The translations under genes were made by a program, and so were the position numbers. Below, one piece after another: positions 36,861 to 44,011 of a stretch of DNA of 51,405 nucleotides. The notes below the pieces were generated by a model, which was not told the DNA's origin, did no database searches, and worked only from the letters and a program-made list of their open reading frames with translations. The DNA comes from Kofleriaceae bacterium (lineage in GTDB: Bacteria > Myxococcota_A > Polyangia > Haliangiales > Haliangiaceae). The stretch is from the NCBI GenBank assembly GCA_024762925.1, contig JANTGM010000034.1, positions 1-51,405 on the forward strand, read 5' to 3'. How positions within the stretch are numbered: position 1 is the first letter of the stretch; each line of letters starts with the position of its first letter.

Positions 36861-37760
36861 TTAGAACTCCCAAATCGCCGACATGCCTCCAGCGTCGTCC
36901 GTGAGTAGTGGAACAAGCTGCATGGATGTCGTTGGTTTGTCGTAGATGTCTTCGAGAATTTTTATGAGGGATGGGTCTACTTCGCGGGTTACGGCATGCT
37001 CGTAGTTGGAAAGTGAATCGACGATGCCCCACGCCACAAGGCCCAGAAAGACCGCGCCTGAGCCGATCTGGATGACCTGGAGGGTGTTTACGGTCGAAAC
37101 CTCTTCTCGGGGCACCTTGCCTCCGAGTCCATACTTAACGACTTGGTAACTCCAAAGCCCTACAGAGGCCCCGCCAGTGACCGCTTGTGCCGCAAAGAAC
37201 GCGATTCCCTTGTTGGTCTGCCCGTTCTGAAACTGGCCCAGACCAAAGGGCAAGAGGTTTACGTAGTATCTGCGCTTCTCGAGCACTACCGAGTTTTGAA
37301 TGGCTTTGTTTAGCGCCTGCTGCTTGCGCGTGAGGCGGGCACTCTCCGCTGCAGCCTTGGCTTTCTCTTCGAGCTTCGTTCTCTTGTCTTCGAAAAACTC
37401 AATGGCTTCCGTCGAAAAGAGGTTCTTGGTGAGCCGCAGCTTTGCGTTTAGGAAGAGCGCCTCCTCAAACTCGCGTTCGGCGCTCTCAAGCTGTTCGGTC
37501 TCGAAGTAACAAACGCCGAGCAAGAGGTGGGCCTCTGCGATGATCGATGCTTTGGCCAGGCGACTGGTTGGGTAGAGCAGGGCGCTAAACCGCCCAACGG
37601 CGGCTTCGTAGTCTCCGGAACGGAAGCTCTCTTCGGCGAGTTCAAGTTCCTCGGCAGGTGTGGCGTGGGCAGCTTGGGCTGAGAAGACGGCCAGCGCCAT
37701 CAGTATGCACAGGGTACCCGCAAGTGGTGCTTCCCACCGAAATCCGCCTAGAAGCGACAT
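36861..37760 (-). CDS. Exported TPR membrane protein of a kinase cassette
   Basis: 299 residues. A signal peptide or N-terminal helix ends near residue 33 (AAHATPAEELE). TPR-like helices follow at about 35-115 (EESFRSGDYEAAVGRFSAL, LLLGVCYFETEQLESAERE), then a coiled coil rich in Lys/Ala (EEKAKAAAESARLTRKQQA). Two hydrophobic segments come after it (VNLLPFGLGQFQNGQTNKG region and VIQIGSGAVFLGLVAWGIV). The NLLPFGLGQFQNG motif is shared by uncharacterised membrane proteins. ATG at 37760 is preceded by AAGGAGGT at good distance and overlaps the kinase gene by 13 bp, so translation is coupled. Probably an envelope partner of the kinase; the exact role is unknown. Confidence 0.7.
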   Translation of the reverse strand: MSLLGGFRWEAPLAGTLCILMALAVFSAQAAHATPAEELELAEESFRSGDYEAAVGRFSALLYPTSRLAKASIIAEAHLLLGVCYFETEQLESAEREFEEALFLNAKLRLTKNLFSTEAIEFFEDKRTKLEEKAKAAAESARLTRKQQALNKAIQNSVVLEKRRYYVNLLPFGLGQFQNGQTNKGIAFFAAQAVTGGASVGLWSYQVVKYGLGGKVPREEVSTVNTLQVIQIGSGAVFLGLVAWGIVDSLSNYEHAVTREVDPSLIKILEDIYDKPTTSMQLVPLLTDDAGGMSAIWEF

Positions 37761-39535
37761 GAGACCTCCTTGGAGCTCTTTGCGGGCACGCGGACTTCAT
37801 GAACGTCGACTTCGTCTTGTGAGAAGAACTCAATTTTGACCACTTCGGCGTCGAGTAGTCCCCGCATGGGAATGGTGGTTGGGCGGCCCAGCCTTGCGGC
37901 CTTGCCATCAACTCGCACCGTAATTCCGGGCTCAGAACACTTCGGAGTAACTTGACCTGGTAGCGGCAATAAGTTGATCTTGAGCGGGCCTCCTTTCGAG
38001 TCAGCGGCAATCGTCCGCCTCATGGCTTGACAGCAGCTTGTGTTGCGAATGGAGATGGCTTGCTCACCGGGCCCCAGTTCGATGCGCGCATTGCCAGATT
38101 GGCTGAGAACCCATGGGCCGTTTCCAATCTGGTACTCCGAGTTTTTTGGAAAAATGCGAAGGTCGAAGGTGCGCTTGGCAGCAGGCACAATGGCGACCCC
38201 CGAATCGGCGCGCTTGTGGCGAATCACTGCAGGGCGCGCATCGGTCACGAAACGCGGGACAGGCCCCGCATCCGCAGACTCGGGTCGCACGAGGGGCGGG
38301 GCATCAAAGGCGATTGGCTGCGCATCTGGTGGCACATCTGGTGGCACAAGCGCCGCCGCAATGGCGTCTGAAGCGCCCGCATCGGCTGGCACACTTGGAC
38401 GGCTGGCGAATTGCTTCTTTGCCACAATCGCCAAGCCCGCGAGGGCAAGTGCAGCCACAAGCGCCATGCCAATCCGTAGATTGCGCTGCCTGCTTCCCAT
38501 TTGGCTCAGCTGCGCCAGAACCTCCTCGTTGCTCTCATCGATGTTGAGTACGCGATTGTAGAGTTCCAGCGCAGCATTGCGATCCTTGGGCAGAATTCGT
38601 CGGGCCCGCTCTGTGAGGTGGTCGATAAGGCGCTTCTCAAGGGCCATCTGGTACGCGGCCGGGGCATCAAAGAAACGCTCAAGTTCTTCACGACCGTTTT
38701 GCAGACCACTGCCTTCGAGATAGGTCTCGAGGTCCTGCTGCATGAGCGAGATGTCCGCATAGCGATCCTCCGGGCTCTTCTGCAGTGCGGTTCGAATGAT
38801 GTGCCCAAGCTCTTTGCCGACACGGGGATTTTTGCGGGCTGGATCGGGGTATTCGCAGTCGGCGATGCGCTTGAGGATCTCATGCGGGTTTTTGCCGTGA
38901 AATGGCAGGTCGCCGGTTACCAGCTGGTACAGAACAATTCCTAGTGCAAACACGTCGGTGCGAAAATCGAGCATGCCCCCGACCACATGCTCTGGTGCCA
39001 TATAGGCCGGTGACCCCAGCAGTTGCCCGGTTACGGTCATTCGCTGCAGGTCGATCATTTGCGCGATTCCAAAGTCGGTGAGTTTCACGACGCCGTCGTT
39101 GCGAATCATGATGTTTTCCGGCTTCACATCGCGGTGAAGAACACCCAAACCATGAGCGTGCCCCAAAGCTCCACAAACCTGGGTGACGATGAGCGCGCCG
39201 AGTTCGGGAAAGAGCAATGGGTGCTCGCTGATAAACTCTTTTAGGGTGCAACCATCGATAAACTCTGTGACGATGAAGGTCTCGCTAGAGTCGAGGCCGG
39301 AGAAGTCGTGGATCTCAAGGATGTTCTCGTGCTTGAGTTTTGCGACCGCATGAGCCTCGCGACCAAAGCGCTCACGGGCCTCCCGGTGCTCGGCGAGATG
39401 GTTGTGCAAGACTTTGATCGCCACCTCGCGGTTCAGGCTTGTGTCGTGACCTCGGTAGACCACAGCCATGCCGCCCTGACCGACCTTCTCGATCAGCTGG
39501 TACTTGCCTAGCTTTTGCCCAGCTTCTACGCTCAC
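37748..39535 (-). CDS. Hanks-type Ser/Thr protein kinase with TM helix and extracytoplasmic PEGA-like domain
   Basis: 595 residues from a GTG at 39535, chosen because GAGG lies just upstream; a TTG at 39562 would add nine residues without such a site. Kinase domain at about 10-270: VGQGGMAVVY, Lys41 in AIKVLH, HRDVKPEN at 134-141, DFGIAQ near 155, and GSPAYMAPEH. A TM helix lies near 352-374 (IGMALVAALALAGLAIVAK). The periplasmic part has a Pro/Asp/Ala-rich linker and then a beta domain (ITVRVDGKAARLGRPTTIP resembles PEGA repeats) with several cysteines (SCCQ, KCSEP, VSCRF). It heads the cassette kinase - TPR protein - FHA-GAF-sigma54 activator. It probably senses an envelope signal and modifies the activator or its partners. 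Confidence 0.93.
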   Translation of the reverse strand: MSVEAGQKLGKYQLIEKVGQGGMAVVYRGHDTSLNREVAIKVLHNHLAEHREARERFGREAHAVAKLKHENILEIHDFSGLDSSETFIVTEFIDGCTLKEFISEHPLLFPELGALIVTQVCGALGHAHGLGVLHRDVKPENIMIRNDGVVKLTDFGIAQMIDLQRMTVTGQLLGSPAYMAPEHVVGGMLDFRTDVFALGIVLYQLVTGDLPFHGKNPHEILKRIADCEYPDPARKNPRVGKELGHIIRTALQKSPEDRYADISLMQQDLETYLEGSGLQNGREELERFFDAPAAYQMALEKRLIDHLTERARRILPKDRNAALELYNRVLNIDESNEEVLAQLSQMGSRQRNLRIGMALVAALALAGLAIVAKKQFASRPSVPADAGASDAIAAALVPPDVPPDAQPIAFDAPPLVRPESADAGPVPRFVTDARPAVIRHKRADSGVAIVPAAKRTFDLRIFPKNSEYQIGNGPWVLSQSGNARIELGPGEQAISIRNTSCCQAMRRTIAADSKGGPLKINLLPLPGQVTPKCSEPGITVRVDGKAARLGRPTTIPMRGLLDAEVVKIEFFSQDEVDVHEVRVPAKSSKEVSCRF

Positions 39536-39644
39536 ACAACCTCTTGCGAGATCTGACACCAATGTCAGGCCACTACTCGAATCCCATCTATTTTAGGCAT
39601 CTTGAGCAGCTAGGAGCAACTCAGGCTATGACATCTGCGTCGGT

Positions 39645-40475
39645 ATGCCCTACGCTCTGGGGGTGCGCGGCGCCGCGAGCATTATGGGACTGGTCTGCCT
39701 CGTGGCAGGAGCGCACTTCGCACATGCTGGAGTTGCGGATTGGGAGCTTAGCGAGGTGCATCTGAGCAGCGATGGCGATGCAAACTTGCGCTATGTCGAG
39801 CTTGCCAATGAAGCGGGCGGTTGCCTTTTTCCCACAAGCACCCTGGACCTCTACGACGCGGCGGGAGTTCTGCTCGACACGCAGAGCCTCAGTGTCATCA
39901 CGGTGTGTCATGGCGCGCCAACCTATCTGCTTCTCGCAACGCAACAAGCCGCGAGTTACTTCGGCGTTGACCGAGATGGCAACTTGAGCTCGCCACTACC
40001 CGCTGCTGGGCAACTGTGCTTCTCGTCGTCTCAGACAAACTATGATTGTTTTCGATGGGGCACGCTAACCGATCCGGTGCCCGACCTCTTCAATGCAACG
40101 GATACCAGCGCGATTGCCGCGTCTGCTGATGGCTTCTCGATGGTTCGCACGGACCGCACCCATGTGGTGGCAGCAGACTGGGAAGAGGCGCTTCCCACAC
40201 CCAGACAACCCAACGATGGCACGGCTTGGATACCACCAGACGCGGGTATTGTGTACGACGCTGGGGTTCCGCCAGATGCCGGACCGCAGCCGGATGCGGC
40301 CCAACGCAGCGATGCCGGTCCCAGACCGGATGCACGGATTGGCGTGCGGGAACCAGACTATCTCGATCTCGACACGACGGGCGGCGCTAGCTGTGGATGT
40401 CAAACACAGAACCGGAACCGCTGGTGGAGTCTACTCTTTGGGCTCTTGCTTCTGCCGCTTCGAAGACGTCGCTAG
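39645..40475 (+). CDS. Secreted protein with MYXO-CTERM anchor
   Basis: 276 residues. A signal peptide ends near residue 29 (GAHFAHAGVAD). The main domain at 30-185 has the beta pattern of lamin-tail-like domains (WELSEVHLSSDGDANLRYVEL). A linker of Pro-Asp-Ala-Gly repeats follows (PPDAGIVYDAGVPPDAGPQP). The C-terminus is the tripartite MYXO-CTERM signal: a CGC motif (SCGCQTQ), a hydrophobic helix (WWSLLFGLLLLPL) and an RRRR tail, which directs sorting to the cell surface in myxobacteria. The start is ATG 39645; ATG 39684 is also possible since both precede the hydrophobic core. Its stop shares a CTAG with the convergent UbiB-type gene. Divergent from the kinase cassette (109 bp). Confidence 0.85.
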   Translation: MPYALGVRGAASIMGLVCLVAGAHFAHAGVADWELSEVHLSSDGDANLRYVELANEAGGCLFPTSTLDLYDAAGVLLDTQSLSVITVCHGAPTYLLLATQQAASYFGVDRDGNLSSPLPAAGQLCFSSSQTNYDCFRWGTLTDPVPDLFNATDTSAIAASADGFSMVRTDRTHVVAADWEEALPTPRQPNDGTAWIPPDAGIVYDAGVPPDAGPQPDAAQRSDAGPRPDARIGVREPDYLDLDTTGGASCGCQTQNRNRWWSLLFGLLLLPLRRRR

Positions 40476-41806
40476 AGCCGACCCGCCTGCTTGAGCTGCA
40501 CGAAGAACGGCACCGCCTCGCTGAGTAGGTCGAGCGTGTCATCAAGCTGTCGACCAATGCCCTCCGTCACCGCAATCGCAATGTTGACCATGGTGAAGAC
40601 GGCATTCACCCGCACCCGATGACGCTGCATAATGCCCATCATGTCGAAGACGACTTCCGAGACCGCAACTTCACCGAGTTGCTTGCCATCGTAGCGTGCG
40701 ACAAATTCCGATATCTCCCTCTCGAACGCCTCGTAGTCGGGCACATGCGCATCCGGTGAGAACGCCACCATTTGCCGAGCCATGGTCTTTCCATCGCCAC
40801 TTGCCCACGCTCCAAAGAACTCGGCAAAGACTCTTCGGTATTCGTCGGTGAGCTCTGCGGTGAGCCCCAAGTCGAGCAGGGCCACCTTGTTGTCGGGGGT
40901 AATGAGAATGTTGCCCGGATGCAAGTCGGCATGCACAAAGCCGTCGTCAAAGATCATCTTTAGCAGCGTGTGAAACCCAATCTTCGCGAGCTTGGTGGGA
41001 TTTGCGTCAGTTTCGGCAAAGCGCATGACCTTGATGCCTTCAATGAAGGTCATGGTGAGCACCTTCTCGCTGCACAGATGCGGAATCAACGCGGGAAGCA
41101 CGATGTCGCTTGAGTTGGCGAAGTGCTCTTGAAACCGTACGTTGTTTTGCGCTTCGAGACTCAGGTCGATTTGCTGCTCGATCGCTGAGGAAAACTCGCA
41201 GGCGCTGGCATAGGGCGCGTAGATGCGCATGGGGGGAATCACTTCGAGGAGTCGTGCGGCCCCTCGCATGATCGACAAGTCAAAGTGCGTCTTGCGTTCG
41301 AGGTTGGGGCGGCGAATCTTGACGGCGACCCGCGTTCCATCTTGGAGGTAGGCGGAATGCACCTGGGCAACCGACGCGCTTGCAATGGGAGTCGCTTCAA
41401 AGCTCTTGAAGAGTTTGTCGGGGCCTTTGCCAAACTCGCTTCGCAGCGTTGCTTCCACATGTCGGTACGCGAACTGGCCAACGTCATCTTGGAGCCTCTC
41501 GAGGGACTTGACGATGTGGACGGGAAAGATATCCGGACGGCTGCTCATGATCTGGCCGACCTTCACGTAGGTCGCACCCAGATCGCGGAGAAGGCACCGC
41601 AGGCGTTCTGCCATCCAATGCTGGCGTGTGGCCTTTGAGCGGAGGGTGAGCAGCATGCCCATCCAGCCAACAAACCAGATGAGCACGTGAAAAAGGAACG
41701 TGAGGCCGATGCTCAGGCCTCGCGCCACAAGGCGGAACAGACGTATCACTGGGTACTTGGGAGAGAAAACTTTCGACAGAGTGGCAGTCAGTGTTGACAG
41801 CCGCAC
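40472..41806 (-). CDS. UbiB/AarF/ABC1-family atypical kinase
   Basis: 444 residues of the UbiB/ADCK family, which in other bacteria supports ubiquinone biosynthesis or lipid handling at the membrane. Visible family marks are the KxGQ motif in ATYVKVGQIMSSRPD, the Ala-rich loop ASASVAQVHSA in place of the Gly loop, RVAVKIRRP, FVHADLHPGNIL and LLDLGLTAEL (the DFG equivalent). Hydrophobic segments near the N-terminus (FLFHVLIWFVGWMGMLL) may anchor it. The GTG start at 41806 has no strong ribosome binding site. The -35 box of the tRNA-Val promoter on the opposite strand lies inside its 5' end. Its stop overlaps that of the MYXO-CTERM gene in a CTAG. Biochemical role here is not shown by context. 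Confidence 0.88.
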   Translation of the reverse strand: MRLSTLTATLSKVFSPKYPVIRLFRLVARGLSIGLTFLFHVLIWFVGWMGMLLTLRSKATRQHWMAERLRCLLRDLGATYVKVGQIMSSRPDIFPVHIVKSLERLQDDVGQFAYRHVEATLRSEFGKGPDKLFKSFEATPIASASVAQVHSAYLQDGTRVAVKIRRPNLERKTHFDLSIMRGAARLLEVIPPMRIYAPYASACEFSSAIEQQIDLSLEAQNNVRFQEHFANSSDIVLPALIPHLCSEKVLTMTFIEGIKVMRFAETDANPTKLAKIGFHTLLKMIFDDGFVHADLHPGNILITPDNKVALLDLGLTAELTDEYRRVFAEFFGAWASGDGKTMARQMVAFSPDAHVPDYEAFEREISEFVARYDGKQLGEVAVSEVVFDMMGIMQRHRVRVNAVFTMVNIAIAVTEGIGRQLDDTLDLLSEAVPFFVQLKQAGRL

Positions 41807-41822
41807 GCTAAGCCACTAAATG
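41794..41822 (+). promoter_or_regulatory. Sigma70-like promoter for tRNA-Val
   Basis: TTGACA (41794-41799) is a perfect -35 box. After a 17-bp spacer comes TAAATG (41817-41822), a weak -10. The tRNA-Val gene starts 14 bp later. The -35 element sits inside the 5' end of the divergent UbiB-type gene, so the two promoters may interfere. Confidence 0.5.
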
Positions 41823-41836
41823 ACTACCTCCCAAGC

Positions 41837-41908
<72 letters not shown>

Positions 41909-41917
41909 CGAATAAAT

Positions 41918-41957
41918 CCGGCCGCTTAGAGATCTCTCCGAGCGGCCGGTTTCGTTT
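41918..41957 (+). terminator. Rho-independent terminator after tRNA-Val
   Basis: CCGGCCGCT (41918-41926) pairs perfectly with AGCGGCCGG (41941-41949) over nine bp around a 14-nt loop. TTTCGTTTT follows. It ends the tRNA-Val transcript and separates it from the infC leader. Confidence 0.85.
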
Positions 41958-42295
41958 TGAGGCCCTCGAAGGCCCCGGAAGGCTCGTTCTTCCACCTTGC
42001 ATCACAAGAGCAACAGACCTCTTTGCCTTGGCATCCACGCCTAGGCGTCGCAGACAATTCACGCAGCAGCTTCGCTGCGCGGCGGGCCGCTCGACCGAAT
42101 CGAGGCTTGGTGCAGACTTGTGCGATCGCTTGGGACCCTATGACGCGAGGTCCTTTGATCGGCACATGTCGATTTCGCATCTGGGAGTAGCCCGGCATGG
42201 CAAAACCGTGCGAGGCTAGCGCCGAAATACGGAGCAGCTTGTGCTGTGCCGACCTTGCGACACTACTTAGATGTCTACCTACTAGCTGGAGAACG
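41958..42295 (+). other. Leader region of the infC operon (no gene)
   Basis: This 338-bp stretch between the tRNA terminator and infC has open frames in both directions but none with a family likeness. It includes a short inverted repeat CGCAGC...GCTGCG near 42063-42080 and one GCGATCGC octamer at 42122. GGAG at 42288-42291 is the Shine-Dalgarno sequence for infC. The infC promoter must lie here, but I see no convincing -35/-10 pair. thrS, the usual upstream neighbour of infC in enterobacteria, is absent. Confidence 0.55.
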
Positions 42296-43105
42296 ATCAT
42301 TCGAAAAGGACCAAGAAGAGGCGATCGCCGCCGACCCCGCGAACTCTACCGTGTGAATCATCGCATTCGCGTACCTGAAGTTCGTGTTGTTTTGGAAGAC
42401 GGCGAGCAGCTCGGCATTATGTCGCGCGACGACGCATTGGCTGCAGCACGCGAGAAGGGACTCGACCTTGTGGAGATTACCGCTCGGGCAAAGCCTCCAG
42501 TGTGCCGAATCATGGACTACGGACGGTTTAAGTACGAGCAGTCCAAGAAAGCCAAGGCTGCCAAGAAGCATGCGTCCACGGTTGAGCTTAAGGAAATTAA
42601 GTTTCGACCCAAGACGGATGAACACGATCTGGCGTTCAAGATTAAGCACGTCACAAGGTTTCTCGAAGAGGGAAACAAGTGTCGGCTTGTTGTGATCTTT
42701 CGCGGCCGTGAAGTGGTGCACCCCAAGACGGGGCTCGCTGTTCTGGATCGCGTGAAAGAAGCCACCAAGGAGATTTCTCAGGTGGAAGTTCGGCCCAATC
42801 TTGAGGGTAAGCGAATGGTCATGATTATCGGACCAAAGGCCGGCATCCAGAAGCGCACCAAGGGTGGTTCGGAACCGAAGCGAACTGGCAAGAAAGGCAA
42901 GAACAAAGCCGCTGCTGCGGAGGATTCGGCAGCAAAGGCTGCCGAGGAGGCAGCCTTCTTGGCTGCGCAGGAAGCTGAGTTTAAGGATGATGAAGCTCAA
43001 GGGGACTCCTCCGAGGCCAAATCACTGGATTCCGCCTCGGATTCCGCCTCTGAAGTCGCTGTTGAAGCTGCTCCGGCTTCCGAGCCGGTGCCCGCCGAGT
43101 CGTAA
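42296..43105 (+). CDS. infC: Translation initiation factor IF-3 with C-terminal extension and non-AUG start
   Basis: IF-3 keeps the 30S subunit free and checks the initiation codon. The N-domain (VNHRIRVPEVRVVLEDGEQL, EKGLDLVEITARAKPPVC, CRIMDYGRFKYEQ) and the C-domain (LKEIKFRPKTDEHDLAFKI, VIFRGREVVHPKTG) are intact. There is no AUG near the family start. ATC ATT CGA at 42296 gives MIRKGPRR after GGAG, and ATC or the adjacent ATT (42299) is the likely initiator. Non-AUG starts are a known device of infC autoregulation (AUU in E. coli; from memory AUC in the Myxococcus xanthus homologue dsg). A frame from ATG 42197 adds residues unlike IF-3. The last 80 residues are an Ala/Glu/Lys/Ser-rich extension, also as I recall for Dsg. 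First gene of infC-rpmI-rplT-pheST. Confidence 0.93.
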   Translation: MIRKGPRRGDRRRPRELYRVNHRIRVPEVRVVLEDGEQLGIMSRDDALAAAREKGLDLVEITARAKPPVCRIMDYGRFKYEQSKKAKAAKKHASTVELKEIKFRPKTDEHDLAFKIKHVTRFLEEGNKCRLVVIFRGREVVHPKTGLAVLDRVKEATKEISQVEVRPNLEGKRMVMIIGPKAGIQKRTKGGSEPKRTGKKGKNKAAAAEDSAAKAAEEAAFLAAQEAEFKDDEAQGDSSEAKSLDSASDSASEVAVEAAPASEPVPAES

Positions 43106-43122
43106 GCGCTCTTTCAATGCAC

Positions 43123-43155
43123 CAAGACCTGCCTCCTTAGTGGATGCGGGTCTTG
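43123..43155 (+). promoter_or_regulatory. Hairpin in the infC-rpmI spacer, possible r-protein autoregulation site
   Basis: CAAGACCTGC (43123-43132) pairs with GCGGGTCTTG (43146-43155) over ten bp, one of them a G-U pair, around a 13-nt loop. No U-tract follows, so it is not a typical terminator. It lies in the unusually long (211 bp) gap before rpmI, where L20 represses translation of rpmI-rplT in other bacteria. Function is inferred. Confidence 0.35.
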
Positions 43156-43316
43156 TTGCGTCTGGGAGCACGTGCCATTGAGGTGCTGCGATGACAAGGA
43201 CATCGAGATGCAGCTCACCTGTTTGTTGCGATCAACGCAAAAACGCCCAAAAGCCTGCACCTATTGCCTCAATAGGTCTTGCAATTTCACCTGGCGTGGG
43301 CACAATCACCCGCCTC

Positions 43317-43514
43317 ATGCCCAAGATGAAAACGAAATCAGCCGCTAAGAAGCGCTTTAGCAAAACCGGCAGCGGAAAGATCAAGCGCGGCTCCAAAGGC
43401 CGTCGCCACATTCTTACCAAGCGCACTCGCAAGAGCAAGCGCCAGCTGCGTGGAAGCCGATTGGTGCACTCGTCTGACGAGGACAACATCAAGCTTCTCA
43501 TTCCCTACGCCTAA
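43317..43514 (+). CDS. rpmI: 50S ribosomal protein L35
   Basis: 65 residues, the normal length for bL35, highly basic. [20 protein letters not shown] is the family's N-terminal signature and fixes the start at ATG 43317; the upstream in-frame reading to 43191 has no counterpart. [18 protein letters not shown] is the conserved middle. No clear Shine-Dalgarno sequence precedes the ATG, as is common where translation is controlled by L20. Sits between infC and rplT (45-bp spacer). Confidence 0.96.
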   Translation: MPKMKTKSAAKKRFSKTGSGKIKRGSKGRRHILTKRTRKSKRQLRGSRLVHSSDEDNIKLLIPYA

Positions 43515-43559
43515 GCTCTGCTTACCAACAAATTTTATTCCCCAACCTAGGAGTACAAG

Positions 43560-43916
43560 ATGCCACGCGCTAAAAGAGGCCCAAAGGCCCGCCGTCGACG
43601 AAATCAAATCCTAAAAGCCGCTAGCGGCTTCATCGGCAAACGAAGCCGAGCACATTCCATCGCAGCCGAAGCTGTGCACCACTCTTGGCAGCACGCTTAC
43701 AAAGGCCGCAAGCAGAAGAAGCGCGACTTCCGTCGCCTTTGGATCTCTCGCATCAACGCTGCGACTCGCAATCTTGGGCAGAGCTACTCGCAGGTGATGG
43801 GCGGCCTTAGCCGCAACAACATCCAACTCAACCGCAAGATGCTCTCAGAAATCGCCATCAGCGACCCAGCAGCATTTCGCACCATCGTTAGCGCAGCTTC
43901 CGAAAACGCAAACTAG
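43560..43916 (+). CDS. rplT: 50S ribosomal protein L20
   Basis: 118 residues, the usual length of bL20. Family marks include MPRAKRGPKARRRRNQILK at the start, GFIGKRSRAHSIAAEAVHHS and the conserved RRLWISRINAATRNLGQSYS. It binds 23S rRNA early in 50S assembly and in other bacteria represses the infC-rpmI-rplT transcript. AGGAG sits seven bases before the ATG. A terminator-like hairpin follows the stop, before pheS. Confidence 0.97.
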   Translation: MPRAKRGPKARRRRNQILKAASGFIGKRSRAHSIAAEAVHHSWQHAYKGRKQKKRDFRRLWISRINAATRNLGQSYSQVMGGLSRNNIQLNRKMLSEIAISDPAAFRTIVSAASENAN

Positions 43917-43934
43917 CGTTTCGCTCGCTAACCC

Positions 43935-43996
43935 GGCGCCTTTTGCGCAGAGCCGAAGTCTTGGGACTGGGGCTCTCGCGCTAGGCGCCTTTTTTT
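43935..43996 (+). terminator. Intrinsic terminator or attenuator between rplT and pheS
   Basis: GGCGCC (43935-43940) pairs with GGCGCC (43984-43989) and GCGCAGAGCC (43945-43954) with GGCTCTCGCGC (43971-43981), giving a long two-part stem followed by seven T. It separates ribosomal protein genes from pheS-pheT. Partial termination would set pheST levels. I see no Phe-rich leader peptide like E. coli pheM in this gap. Confidence 0.8.
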
Positions 43997-44011
43997 GTAT
44001 TAGGACAATCT

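Noticed and set aside
42197-42295. infC start at the upstream ATG
   Set aside because: The added 33 residues do not resemble any IF-3, and the Shine-Dalgarno sequence sits just before ATC/ATT.
43191-43316. N-terminal extension of L35
   Set aside because: Known L35 proteins start with MPKMK, encoded at 43317.
43917-44011. pheM-like leader peptide
   Set aside because: No short frame with a start codon and Phe codons precedes the hairpin.
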